The notes beneath the pieces are model-generated. The model saw only the letters and a list, made by a program, of their open reading frames with translations, was not told the DNA's origin and ran no database searches. This document shows positions 1-13,740 of a stretch of DNA of 64,000 nt, piece after piece. Location: assembly GCA_034687125.1 (NCBI GenBank), contig JAQGBZ010000122.1, forward strand, positions 62,001 to 126,000, given 5' to 3'. A program made the position numbers and the translations under genes. The stretch comes from Neelides folsomi. Lineage: Eukaryota > Arthropoda > Collembola > Neelipleona > Neelidae. Position 1 is the first letter of the stretch. Each line of letters starts with the position of its first letter.

Positions 1-1554
1 AAATTTCAAATATTTCCACATGGTTTATGAAATCAATTGTCCATATTTAAATTTATGTCCTGGGTAATTAAAACGTTGTACATATTTAATGAATTCATAA
101 AGACCAATTAAAAGTTTAGAATCAATCTCTTTTTAATTACATCCATAGCTTGAGTAAATGACAAATCTGATCATTGGGTGTATTTTATTTGTCCTTAAAT
201 TAAGAGAGAATGAAGAGAAACTTTAATCTGGACAGATTTGATTAAATTGGTCTTGCTCGTAAAAAAGGAGAAAAGAGAAAGCAGCTTGTAATTCATTGGG
301 AATTATAAAGGAGAAATCTCTTGGAGTGTCTCCAAAAATTTAAATTCAAGAGACCTGGATGAAACTAAAGTTATTTCTTTGTAGGGAAGACTGTTAAAAT
401 GTTCCTCTATAAATGGGCATTATATGAAATTGATATACCCTATTAGGTCTTTCCAAGAAAATTCCCCACATTTTGAAAGAAAGTGAGCTGAAGGTCTTCT
501 ACAACTTGAATTACAATCAGTTGGATCGTGAGAGTCTTGGACATTGTTGGTCTTCGCTTCCTACCAATCATCCGTGATCAGACATGCATCAACAATTTGC
601 GAAGCTTCTTGAAACAAATCCCTTTGGAACTCATTTTCACTTTATTCGCTCTTCCGAACCACTAAAGTGACACTTTCAACTAAACAATCAATGGGGGTCT
701 TTTCTCCATTGCAAATATTCACTTAAATAAATATATGTATTATACTTTAAGGTATACTTACAGATATTATAAATTTATGTTGTCTATACTAGCTTGTATT
801 TAACCTCAACTTAATAAACTGTCTTATTTTATAAATATGTTTAAACGGTATTAATACTGTATACTTCATACATATGGATAACTACATATAAACTTCTTAT
901 GCCTGCTTATTATATTTACATAAACAATGTACTTTACAATGTAGGTTATTTTAAGTGGTTTGTTTTGGTTTTAAATAATCCAACTAATTTACATATGTAA
1001 TTAAATAAATAAATAGATTAATATCTTTGCATCATTGAAATAAGGATGAATGATATTTATAATTACCTAATACCCCAATTTAAATAAAAGCCATTTTGTT
1101 CATTTAATTTCATTTCTTCACTTTTATGTGAATATAATTTATCACTTGTAATTGTTAATATGATAAATGCCTGCTATACCTATACTACCATATGTATAGA
1201 AACTATAGATAGGTAATAACAAACTTATATTAATAGATAAAATACTCTTATAATAATTTTTGAGTATTTTATTGATTTAAAATGAATTCCAATAGTGATT
1301 TTATATCATAAAAAGTAATGTTCTTTTTCTTTTATCTATACCTGTGAATTTATATGGTACAATTTATATTTATCTGTACTAGTACAGTTTAAGTGACAAG
1401 AAACATATGGCTCTCACATATCGAAATTAAAAATTAAAAAAATATTCTTTCACACTAAGGACCAAGGAGATGCTATAAAAGTGTGAAAGGTAAAATGTAA
1501 AAATTGGCAATGGGTCTGAGAAACTTTTCTACTTTGGGATCCTGGGCATTAAAT
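1..1554. other. AT-rich non-coding sequence, no gene seen
   Basis: Open frames are short, and I see no splice-bounded, protein-like reading frame on either strand. The sequence is dominated by A/T runs and ta/at-rich stretches. It may be intergenic or lie upstream of the channel gene that begins further right. Confidence 0.5.
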
Positions 1555-2790
1555 GTGAAAGTGTGAGGGCGGGTGGGGAGGAGGTCAGTTGGGAGACGAA
1601 ACTTCCCATTGCCAGCTGGTCGAGTGGCCAAACAAATCATGTCATTTTGTCAGCCAATTTCCTCGCTCTCTCCGATTCAAATATTCCCAGCCACGATTGT
1701 CCTCAACGACCGGACCGGGCCTTCTTTTTTAATCTTTGTCTGTCTGGAGTGGGAGGAGGGAGTTGTTCCAATGTCGCCCATGAGGAAAATCACATCACAT
1801 CATTCTTGTCATCATTAAAATCACATCATTCTTGTCAGTGTCCCAGGTTTCATTTGGGAAGGACCCTTGTTCCATTTTTTCCTCCCCGAGAGAGGAAAAG
1901 GAGGGAGTTGGGCCGGTTGTTATCAAGTGAGTGAGCCATTACATACATTAGCAGGCGAGGAATTGTTTAAATATTTGATAAGAACGAGGGAAGACGGAGG
2001 AAACACGGATGAAGCCGAGAGTGAAAAACAAAAATAAATGATCCAACTTTATTTCAAGAGGAATGAAATTCCTGGAAAGAAAGGGATAAAATGTTTATCA
2101 GGTCAGGGCTGGAGGTAAATCCCGAATTTTTCCCCTTTAAGGCAAACCCTTTTAAATTCCCAATTTCTCTTCAAAGGACGATGGAGAGGTGAAGGAGTGG
2201 AAGTCCGATTTGATCAGCCCCTTTTTAAAATAAATATCGTGGATTCATAATAAATAAAAGAGCTCCTTGGCGGAGGTTTCTCCCTTCGGAGGGAAATTGT
2301 GCTTCCGGAGAAACCATGCGGTTCATTTCACTCTCATCGGCGGATTTCCCTCGGACGACGACGTGTACCTCTAACCATATGTCGGCCCTCCTCACAATAC
2401 ATACATTTATATAGCCAATTACTTCCTCCGGAATCGGCGGGCACATACACCTTCGGAGACTCGGATGGCTCAATTTTGACTTGGGGGTATTTGGGAGAGG
2501 GTTTGGACCAACGGATTGTATTTAAGGCTGCGCGAGGGAAAGAAGAGCAGCTGCCTTCCGTAACACTCTCCCAGACCCCAAAATGAATTCATACTCAGAG
2601 TCTCACCCGACCGCAATCGACCTCTATTTACATTTCCACCATTATCATATTAATATGGATTTCTCGGGGGTCGGGTCGGAGGTCAGAATTCGCGTCCCTC
2701 CTGCAGTCCCCTGATAAATCCCCTGAGTCCGAATCGGAGTTTCTTCCTCGTCAGTCTATCGCTCTTTCTCACTCTTCCCCTTTTGCTCAA
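1555..2790. other. GC-richer non-coding block, possible regulatory or untranslated region
   Basis: This block is visibly richer in G/C and in CG dinucleotides than its AT-rich surroundings, but no frame looks like a known protein. It has a TATTTAAG-like box near 2520 followed by a CG-bearing stretch, and an 18-bp direct repeat (ATCACATCATTCTTGTCA) occurs twice around 1795-1835. It could be a promoter or 5'-UTR region, for example of the channel gene, but nothing in the sequence proves that. Confidence 0.25.
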
Positions 2791-5700
2791 TTCACCCACG
2801 CTCCACCGGCCCAAGAGAAAGTGACTCTTAAAGTAAAGTGTGGTTTAAAGTGAGGAAATGTGTAAGAAGATACATCCAATGACAAGTTGAAATAATACCA
2901 AAGTCTAAAAATACAGTGGATGTATATAAGGACGTTTTGGTGTAAACATCTAAACGAGACTTCTTCACTAAATACAAACATGCAAAGTTAAAGAAACAAA
3001 ATTTCCCAACTTTGTCTAAATGGAATGCAAATAGTTTCGTCTTCATTTACAATTGGAATTGAGGGGTTGTTTGAGACTTTTAATTATTGAATTAAAAGTA
3101 TTTGGAGGATTTCTCGACTGCATAAATGTAAATTTTGTATTTTTAGTGAATTGAATTCCCATAATTTCCAATTATTTACTTCATTATGATTCTTTTAACT
3201 TGCCCAATAGTTCTATTGTCAGTTTTTGTGAATGAATTAAAAGAAGAATGGTGGTTGGAACAACTGGGAAAGACGTTCAATTTCCTTCGGAAAAGATAAG
3301 GAGAAATGGAGAAAACTTCACATTTTAATTAATTCTTGAGATTTATTCTCATGTCAGTTAAATTGAGAAGCAGTGGTTTGGTTTGAAGTGAATATGAATG
3401 TACTTCGACTCAAAAGATATTTTTGATGTCAAAAGAAATTACTTCGGAGGATTTTTTTAAAAAGTAAACCATTCCTGGAGTGGGAATGACAAAGCCATAT
3501 TTGCAAATGGACCTTAAGGGCCTCTTAATTATGAATAATGAAAATTTAAAAGATATGAGGTCATTTTTAACTTGAAACTTTTTATAATAATGAATACTAA
3601 CTAAAAACTATCTGTATATGCTATGTGTGTACTATATCTGTATTAAAAGTAGACCCAAAAAATTGGAATTTGGGAAGACAGGTTTAATAAATGGAATCAT
3701 TAGACCGATACTAACCCTTCTCCTCATTTTCCACTCACTCCGAGACTAGGGTGATCAATTACATAAGAATAAAAAGGTTCGAGTTACAATCTGAATCAAT
3801 AAATTTCCCCCCATTGTTTCTATTATATTATTAAAATGAGTCAATCTTTTTCCCATTGGAAATTACTCCCAGTCGAACCCAACTACTATTTTTTATTTAT
3901 TATCCAAAGCTATTTCCTTACAGGTAAATGCCAATTATTTCAACATTGCAATTATATGAATTCTTAATAAATATAATGTTGAGCCTAGACATGATCCATA
4001 TATACGAATAAGCATATATTTAATTATAGTTATGTATATAATTTTGTTATAGTATAAAATGTCAGTATAACATGTTAAGTAGCTAATCAATGTATTTATG
4101 TATGTCTAACATTAAGTAATATTTATTATTTTGTGTGTAAAGAGGTTGAGTATAATAATTTGTTATAAATGAAAGGTTTCTTAATGAGATTGAGTTTGGC
4201 AGGTCTTTGTTTTATTTTTCCTCCACAAAGGTATTAAATTCTCGTCTTAATTTCTCTTTACTGAACCTTGGGAGTGAAATTGAGAATCGAATCACATAAA
4301 AGTTCTTTTGTTTGTTCTCCACCGTTGAAATGGAGCTCAATTTTGGTGCGGTGTGGTTGTAGGTAACCAACGAGTCCACCTCTCGGTTCCATCTGATCCT
4401 TCTCGCTCCAAAAACTTTCCAATATCGCCTCGATTTTGACAATTCGGGAAGATTAGACCACTTGTAATTTGAGTCAGGGAGGATGAGTTCATTTAAATTC
4501 ATAGAGAAATGTTTTTCCTCGTGTTGGAACCAAACGATGGCTCACTTTCGGCTTGAGCTCTCTTATAAAATTTTCCACACAATTTAGAAAACAGTAAATA
4601 AACCCAAGCTTACTTTCTCTCATGCTCACAATGTTGTGGATCCCACAAAGAGTTTAAAATGGCTCTTTTGTGGAATATATATATTTATATCTACTTATAT
4701 TTATATGTTCAAATGGTGGAAAAACACACATATGTGAATGATATATGAAGGAATGTATGGGAGACATTTCTTTAACTTTGAGTTAAATGGAGTATGACGA
4801 TTTAACTTTTCTTTTTCTAAGCCCTTCTTCTTTTTCTGTACCTAACAATAACTAGGTACCATAAGATATTTATAGTGAAGTATAAGTATAACTACCTATA
4901 CATATGTACTTTTATATAAATATTATACTATTTATATAAAAATACTTATTATTCTCACATCTGCATACATTATGTAACTATTGTACCTATCATTAGTATT
5001 TACCTAGTATGTGTGTATTTATTTATGATGCAATATTCAAGTGTCGTCTGATCTTATTTATTAATGTCTCCTTTTTGCCATTAATAAATAAAAATCTTGT
5101 TGAGATTATAATTGCCAGATTTAAACTATTAATTATTATAAATAAAAATTACATATCAATTTATGAAACGTTCAAGCATTTATGTACTTGTTTATTTTAA
5201 AGTTTTATTTTGGATTTAATCTTATTTTATTCAATTTAATGACATTGAATATTCGTTTACATGAATTATTTAAAATCCTTTCGACCCTTTCCCAACCTGT
5301 ATTATATGTGATGTGTATCGCTAATTGAATTAGGGGAAAGGAAGAGAGAAATTAAGTAATAATAAACAAAAGGAGAAATGGATAAATGTGTCATTTGAGT
5401 TTCATTAAGACAGACTTTTCCTATTAAAAGTTTAATGATTCGTTCCTTTGAATTGTTGATGTGCTGGAATGGATGAACGGCGAGGGTTCCAATTCAATTC
5501 ACTGAGTGTTGGAAGAATCAATTGAACGTACGTCCTCCTTTTATCTCTCGACTCTCCTTAAACGTTCCTTGTCAAGAAACTTTTTCTCCATCTCTTGCAA
5601 TTTCTGAAGATAAGTAGAGTTTCTTCTCCACTCTTAAATGCTTGTTGATGGGGAAACTCAATTAATGGTATCGTGCAGTGGAGAATTTGTGAGGAATTTG

Positions 5701-6103
5701 AAAACTTTCATACTCAAAAAGGTTGAGGCTTCACAAAGTTTCTTTCTCCGATTCTCCAATGACTTTTAGATCTTGTTGGTTTTTTGAGATCCTCAGTTTT
5801 TATTTCTACTTGACCTCTTTGTTCAATGTTCTTCATACGTGTTATTTATTTATTTCAACATTCTTGCTTTGGTTCGGAAGAATCTGACAAACTATTTGTA
5901 TTACATTTAAAGAAATTCATCTTCTCAATTCCAACCTTCACTCTTTCACTTTGCATGTTAAGGAACAAATTAAAGAAGTTCAATCAACTCTCAAATGACT
6001 CTTGTTGAATAAACAATGTCCACAGGATTTGTAAAGTTTTGTGATCAAAGTGAGAAAAGAGGAACAATTTGACCAATTGTTTCACTTTAATTTAAATTCG
6101 CTT
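2791..6103. other. Non-coding sequence, no gene seen
   Basis: Mixed AT-rich sequence. The longest open frame (96 codons on the minus strand at 4212-4502) has no recognisable motif, and I treat it as chance. No inverted-repeat element was noticed. Confidence 0.45.
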
Positions 6104-6172
6104 ATGGCGTCCAACTTTCAAAGAGGAAGAAGAAGAACCAGATATAGATACTTGCCAGTTACGCTTAAACCG
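6104..6172 (+). CDS. Candidate first coding exon of the Cngl-type channel
   Basis: A start codon with G at +4 opens a 23-codon basic peptide (MASNFQRGRRRTRYRY then LPVTLKP). It ends at a strong donor (CCG|GTAAGC) in phase 0. The first secure channel exon, at 13741, also begins in phase 0 after a good acceptor (TTGTTTCAG), so the two would join in frame across a 7.6-kb intron. It is the first ATG after an in-frame stop. The link rests only on phase, donor quality and position. The true start could be another exon, in or outside the window. RNA evidence would decide. Confidence 0.33.
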
Positions 6173-9100
6173 GTAAGCTCAAATTCATTTGTTTTTTCAC
6201 GACGTTCACGATGGGCTCAGCCATTGTCAGTTAAATTGAAACTCATTCTTTACCCAATTCTCTAATTCTACACCATTTGTAATTAACTTGAAAACTTAAA
6301 GAATTAAGACATTACTGTATTATCCTGGGAAAACCAACCTTCAATCCTCACCGATAATACACAATACAATACACACAGTAAAGTACATACAAATAAGTAG
6401 GTATACATACCAATATATATAAAACATTACGTTTACAGAAATGTATTATTATCATTTATCATCACTAATACCAAATAATGGCTAATTATTTGTACCATTT
6501 ATTACTAATTATGTACTTATTGTATTAATAAGTATATAATGTGTACACAGGATGTTATTGATATCGTGTTGAATGCTTTCTTTATTTCTCTCGTTATCGG
6601 AAAGTTTGAAATATGATATTTGCAAAAGTAGGAGTTGAAAAGGTTGGCGAAAAGTTTGCAGAGGGCACGAGAGTTTCTCTTGTTGGGAAAACGTTCGCTC
6701 TTTGAAGTTTCTTTTATGTTTTAACATTATTGTAAGCTACCTAAACTTTCCCCTTCAGTTCACTACTTCTTTATCATTATTTAGCAAGCATTTATTTAAT
6801 TCGTAATTTCAATTAAATAATATTTTATTAAAATCATTACTAATTGACAATTTGAAGATAAATATTTAACAATTATGGGGAAAGTATATGTAAATGTACA
6901 CCTTACTTATCCATACATAAATATATGTATGCTTCTATTTATACAATAAACCATAGTAAATATTATGATTATAAAGTAAAAATAAGAGAATTTAAAAAAT
7001 ATATATATGTTTTATCTTATTTACATGGTGCCTAAATACATGTAGGTATACGTATATATCCTTATGTATACAATATAATACAACATTGAGAGTATTGAGA
7101 GTTAACATAATATCGGCATTTATTTCCTATTCAAGAAAGAATCCTGATCAATTTTGTGAATTTGAATCTCATGTTACATTTTGGCAGTACCTTGATAAAA
7201 TAAGTAAAAAAAATAGCTAGAGGCTTCTTATGGTTTCTTTCTTCTTCCATTTGGCTCATCCTTCTTTGAGTGAGTTGGAGGAGTTTGGGGGATGTTGAGA
7301 CGGAATGTCGGATACCGTTTCTTTTTGGAAGGCTTCGGAACGACGCTTGCGTTGAGTTTTCAGCGCCGAAGAAACCTCGGTCGAGATGAAGGCAGTTGGA
7401 TGGGAAGTTCGTTAGCGACTGGAACAAAATCATCAGCTCATCTCTCAAACATTTCCTCCAGCTTGAATAAATGCCACCTCAACTATTCAATTAGTTATCA
7501 ATTGGCTCCCGGCCTCAGGAAGTTTCTTCTTCTTGTTTAAATGAACACGTTTCCCCACTTCAATTCCTCCAATCCCTTTCATCCCGGTCAAAATATTTAA
7601 CTTCTCTTTCCCCCATTAACTTACAAATATTTACAAAACAATTTTAACTATTCCTAACAATTCTTGTGGACGCGACAGTTTGTGTCATATATTTAATGAA
7701 CAGTTTTTATTATTAGTTAGTAGGTGAGTTATATGGACAGAGAATGGGGTGCGAGAGAAATCGAGCTTTTTGACTTGAAATTCGTAAGTTGTCCTATTTT
7801 ATCTCAATGACTTGATGAAAAGCGTAGTCAAATTATCAACATTTTCTCTCTCTCTCAATTTCCTAAAATTTACAATGTTATAAAAGCATGAAAATAAAAT
7901 CATTTTTGAATTTTAATTAACATCTACATGCATGCATTCCCCCAATTGAATTGTTTTCGTTCAGGTTTGGGGATTGAGGAAATCAATCTTTGATATATAA
8001 AGCAAATGACTATATGTGATATTATGGAATAAAATGGGTAAGAATTTTAAAGCTTATTTAAATTTATCTATCTTGTGTGTGTTTCTCGCATGTGTATTTT
8101 ATATACTATATACTTTTATATAAATGTGTAAATATTGAGAAGGATTCATGTTGATTATTATGCTTTTGTAATACAAACTTAGAAAAAACGAATGAAAAGA
8201 AATTTCTGGCTCAAATTGTTATCACAACTTCCATTTATCGAAAATAAGCAGAAAAACATTAAAAAAAGTTTTTTACCTTTTGTATACATTTTCATTGTTA
8301 GACCAAATTGGCCCTTTTTAAAAATCATGAATATTTTAACCATGATTCATTTTTACGAGTACAGAAACTAGTTTTAGAATAAATTAAAATAACAAACTTT
8401 TCCATATCACTTTTGCGGTAATTTCATTAATTAATAAATTGATAACTAACTACTTTACATTTAGGTACTCAAGTTGAAATAGTTAAACTTGGCCCTCATA
8501 AGGTTAAATATTGATGAGATAGGAAGAGAAGTTGGGAAAGCTCTTTATGAAAATTGGAAAATTAAACATTAATCAATGATATGTAGATTTAGGTAAAAGG
8601 TCCTGAATTCATTCATCTAATTGAGGCGGAAAGGTCCCGAAAAGAATTCAAGACTCAATTGAGGTTCCAGATGAGTTGATTGGAAAATTGGAATAAGTCT
8701 TTTCAACCCATACATTATTACATATATATAATACATTATATATATATTATATTCCTAAATTTTATAACCAAGTTTCAATCATCCCTCAAGTTCCATGGCT
8801 TCACTTTTTAAAAATTGAAATTCCTATGGCCATGGAGCGAATACAAATTAGAAGTCACCAAATTTTGGTATCCTTCGAGTGTTGATGGAACAACTTTCTC
8901 AAAATTCCCCCATTCTTCTCATTTCCATCCACTTGAAACTCTCAACATCAAAGTGGAAGCACACTTGGTTTTATTAACGATATCATATTTATGCTATTAG
9001 CCATTAAGTAATATAACTATAATAATATATAAATCCATTAGCTTATAATGTACAATATAGTATAAGGAGATGGTCTCAAGAGTCTCACTTGGGATTTAAA

Positions 9101-11690
9101 CAGATTCTTGAATTATTCAATCTTGACTCGAGTGACTTTCCAAGATGGTAAATGAATAGCTTTTATCTTCTCTGATGCCTATAATGGGTCAACACCAACG
9201 AGGAATTTCCACATTATTTCCAAACTCAGTCAGTGAGAAGTTGAATGGGAGAAGGGTGAAAAAGGTTTTGGATCCCCCTTTGGGATCTTTATTATACAAA
9301 TATGGTGAAGATTGTTCTTCAACTTTCTCTAATCCAAACGAATTGTCGTCGAGTCTTGAGCTATTTTGAAGAATTAAAAGAAGGAAGTTGATGTTGGAAA
9401 GTCTTTGGGTCTGACAACATATTTCACTTTTAATGTCTCTCTCGTTTCACTCGTTTTAATACTTATTAAGAAACCAAAGGCAAACGTCACTATTCCCAAG
9501 TCTCCTCTTCTTTCAGCCAACTCTTTATTAAATTTGATCTTCGTCATAGGAAAAGATTTGAGGGAATTTATAAACTTAATGATCCCATTTAATAATAAGA
9601 CTCTAATTTAAACGAGCAAACTTTCTAAGATTTCTTCCTAATCTTTTATTTCCTCTTTCTTGTCCTTTTTTTACATTCGACTCAATTATCCATTCAGGAT
9701 TCAAAAATAGAACCAAGATTGAACTTTAATTGAAGTTGAATTTCATTCATACGTAGTGTAATACCGATATGAAGAGAAATAACATTTTCAACATATATGT
9801 ACTTATTGTAATGTGTACAACACATATGATATAAGTTTATTACATAAGTATTACATTACATACATTACAATACTTTTGTTCATTTATTTAGAGATTATGT
9901 TTAATATAATATAACTAATTTTAGAAACTCATTTTTACCATTGATTTTTTTACATTAAAGTATCATTTTATATAAAAATCAATATTCACATCTGAATAAA
10001 TATATTTTAATGAAAACTATCTTTGAACTTTTAGTAAATTATGAAACACATTAGGTATTTAGATATTAACATTAGCAAGCATAATTAATTATAATGGAAC
10101 AATGTACAAATGAGTAGTTAGGTATTTTGTTAATTTTTGTTAATTTTAATATCTAAAACGCTCTCATGCTAAAATCAAATCCTTGGAGATTTCATTTGTA
10201 AAACTTTACTTTTTGGAACCCATTTAAGTTCATTTTAAGGATCGTTTCGCGACTTTCTTTTAACTCGAAATTTCAAAAGCAATTATATTCATTTATCAAA
10301 TTGAATTAGGATTTGTTTAATAACAATAATTTTAACTAATTCTACGTATCATGATGTAATAATTGCTTTAAAGTTTGATCCACAGAGTCTAATCGTTGAA
10401 ATTTGTTCAATAAATATTAATTAACTATATACTATAAATAAACATATAGTACTTATATACCAAGTAGGTTAAATTCATTTTCTTTTGATGTTTCAATTAG
10501 TTTTCAACTAGCCATTTTCTTTGCTCTTTTGGAATCCTTCAACAAATTACTAAAATTAATCGTTTCATAATCGAGGCAATTTTCTCAAAATTTGACATTC
10601 TCTTTAAAATCCCTGACATATTGCAAATAAATGTTCATTTAATCCCCCTGCCGCAACGGATTAAAACGGAGTTTGAGTCAACAAAAAATATTTTTCTTTG
10701 AGCCTCGTAAACCCCAAATGGTGAAGTTTTAATCGTGATAGTTAGGAGGAGTTGGTGAATTGGGAATGGTTAAGCTGCATAAATGGAATCGAAAGGGCTG
10801 GACAATTTAATGTTGATTGGAGTTGAGAGAAGATTAGAAGAAGTGAAAGAGAGAAACTCTTCAGTTATTTATTTTCATAACCTTCCTTTTGACATTATAG
10901 CAATTTCCGTCCTACTCGTTGCGGAGACAATAATGAGAAGGGATCTGATCTTTACTTGGCATAAATTGCCCCATTCCATTACAAATGTAGGATTATTTTC
11001 TTCTCCCTCTCGCACAAATATGAAGGAGAAAGGAGCTTAAGAAATATGGAGAAAGATAGGATTAAATGATTTGGGATCTCTCAATTGTGACATTGTGAGT
11101 GAAGTGGCTTGAGGACCAAAGATTAAAAATATTAAAGGGATTTGCACATCCAATTTTTAAATTCTCATTATCTAAAGATATATGCTTATCTTAAATACAT
11201 ATCTAATATGTCTACCTATATATCGATATTATTTCCTAAATGGTGTGAATGTACATTTTAGTATATTACATACAGATAAGAATATAATGGAACATAAAAT
11301 TTAAATAAATTGCACAAGTATTAAAACATTGGTTAATGCACCGAACTTTAAACTAATCACAGGTCATAAATTCATATAAAATATCTAACTCATCATCATA
11401 TCATATAAATTTATAAGTTTAATACAGTATTTTATAATTACAGGCCAATGGATACATGGTATAAAAATAAATACTTAATTAGTACATAGTTACATAATAT
11501 GTAAATGCATACATAATGTTATGAAAAATGTTAAGTAAATATTTTGGAGGGAAATAGATTTTTTTGAGTTAAATAAACATTAAACTTGTTTGCCCATTTT
11601 AATAAAGTTTAAGGATTTCGTTGGTGAAATTTGTTGAAATTTATTTCATCACAATTTCACAACGGCGAAAGACTTACGTGAAAGTATGTA

Positions 11691-12029
11691 CTCTAAAATC
11701 TCTATTAGAGACCCGCGCTCTATTCGTAAATCTAAAATTCTACAATTAATTTTTACAATTTACTTTGGAAAACTTAACTATTTCATGTTTAAATTTTGCA
11801 AAATATGAATGATTTTCATTTAAATATTTTTATAGAGTCTATTTCACTTAATTTATCAATGCTCACACCTCAAAAAGGCGTTAGTTTTATTATAAAGACC
11901 CGCGCACTAATTGAGACCCGCGTTTTAATAGAGACCCACGTTCTATTTGAAAATTTTAAATCAACCCCCGCGTTCTAATAAAGACCCGCGTTCTAATGGA
12001 GACCCCACGTTCTAATGGAGATTTTAGAG
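11691..12029. mobile_element. Small inverted-repeat (MITE-like) element with internal GACCCGCG repeats
   Basis: The left end reads CTCTAAAATCTCTATTAGA and the right end is its inverted copy with one or two changes (CTCTAAAATCTCCATTAGA on the minus strand). A TA dinucleotide sits directly outside each end, fitting a TA target duplication. Inside are about seven degenerate copies of a GACCCGCGTTCTAATgGA-like unit, one at the left end and the rest clustered at 11895-12020. There is no coding frame. The size (339 bp) and structure fit a non-autonomous DNA transposon, but the superfamily is unknown. Confidence 0.6.
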
Positions 12030-13597
12030 TATATTTATCTTATGTCAAGAGCAATTAGTGGAGGAATGTTCAGATCTTAATTATATTTAGAACTCTTCTG
12101 TCTTCTGCTTTCGTGCTTTTAACTTCAATGATCAGCTTTATTATTTAATTTATTCTTCAATGTACATAACATATAATATTTTTATATGTAAACTGTTTAT
12201 TTACTATACATTGCATAAATTACAATCGATAAAATTAACATATAAAGCAGAACTGTTCATTTTATATTTTGCCCTTATAAATTAAATATGTGTAATCCTC
12301 CTAATTAAATATTAACGACAGTTTAAAACAAGTGAAAATATTTCTCTCTTTTCTCACTAAATGTTTTGAAAGTTTGGGGAGGAAAATATTGGTTGTGTTG
12401 TTGGAGGTTTCCCAATTAAAATTATAGAACAGATGAAAAACAAACTTTTGTAAGTTTCATTATATAGCATGTCTTTATTAGCACCACAACTCGATCTCTT
12501 TCCAATAGTACATGTATGTAGTATGTACTAGGTAATATATCTAGGAAGTGTTTCCCAAGCCACCTATTCACAAAAGGATATCCCATTCAATTTACAATCA
12601 CTTTTCACTCAAAATCCCCATAGTTCCCCTTTTATTGCTTCATAGAAAAGATGAAGGGGACTGTCGGTTCCACGCGAATCTTTTTATTCCTCGTTTTATT
12701 TTCCCCAGTTTACCTTTATCTTATTCGTTCCACACATGCTAGGAGACCCCAGAAAGAAAACACAAATGTCAATTCTTTTAAAACTTCTCACTTTGCTCAT
12801 TTCAATTATTCCAGATATTTAGTTTTAAATTCCCTTTGATTACACCAAATCTTTAATCTAGTATAGTAATTTTCCATGGAATTAAATTAAATTTAAATTG
12901 TTAGTTTCACAAATGAAATTACGATTGTATACATGAATGTAATACGTAGATGGTATTTAATAAAAGGCATTGTGTGCATAATTTCAAAAAATATTATTTC
13001 GAACTCAATGTGTATTATATAAATGCATATATTCAATACTATGTAGCTAAACAGCTATAGGGAAAAGATGGCTGACATTTATTTCAAATTAATACTTGTC
13101 ATATATGGACATTATAGAGGTCATCGTTAGAAACAACTTTTGCATTGAAGCTTGAAGCCAAGAAAATTCTAATGTACATGTGTATGTATCTGTATGTAAT
13201 GTACTACATATGCCATATGCTCTACATATATGTCTACTTGACTACATCCTGTAAAATTTCTATTGTATCTATACTTTAATTTTTTCGATAATTTTTCTAT
13301 AATTTATCGTTTCTCGATAATTTATCTTTATGTAGACTTTTATAATTCCCTTCTGTACATACGCCCAGTTTCCGACAGCCGGTACTCCCCGCATCCTGGT
13401 CCATATACATGAGTGTATATATCACATTTCATATCACATTTCATACATACATTTTTAAGTGTCTGTATGATTATTGTCATAGTGTACACAAGTATTCAAT
13501 ATACATAGCATCTATACCTTATACATATCTATTTGTACCATTTATATAAATATATATATGTGTTATGTAAGTACTAGATAATATGTATGTGTAATAT

Positions 13598-13619
13598 GTA
13601 TATATATATATATATATAT
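13598..13619. repeat. (TA)n microsatellite
   Basis: An almost pure run of TA dinucleotides, about 120 bp upstream of the first secure channel exon. Confidence 0.85.
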
Positions 13620-13740
13620 GCATAGTATACTTACTTACACTTACCATAGTTATGTACGCATTAATGATGATCATTTAATGGGATTTTGCATATCATCTTT
13701 TCCCACCTTGAATAAATCAGAACGTGTGGATTTGTTTCAG

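Larger units (their letters stand above)
6173..13740. other. Long putative first intron or upstream sequence
   Basis: No convincing exon was found. It holds the inverted-repeat element at 11691-12029, a TA microsatellite just before the channel exon, and an odd patch near 13280-13400 with repeated CGATAATTT motifs followed by a short GC-rich segment. The rest is AT-rich with short chance frames. Confidence 0.45.

Noticed and set aside
1563-1934. 123-codon plus-strand frame in the GC-rich block
   Set aside because: Low-complexity, overlapping frames are equally open, and no family motif was seen. Treated as a composition effect.
4212-4502. 96-codon minus-strand frame
   Set aside because: No recognisable motif, no clear promoter or splice partner; likely chance.
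13618-13740. Upstream extension of the first secure channel exon from an ATG at 13618
   Set aside because: The frame is open by chance through the TA microsatellite flank. A strong acceptor (TTGTTTCAG) sits at 13740 and the coding-like composition starts only after it.
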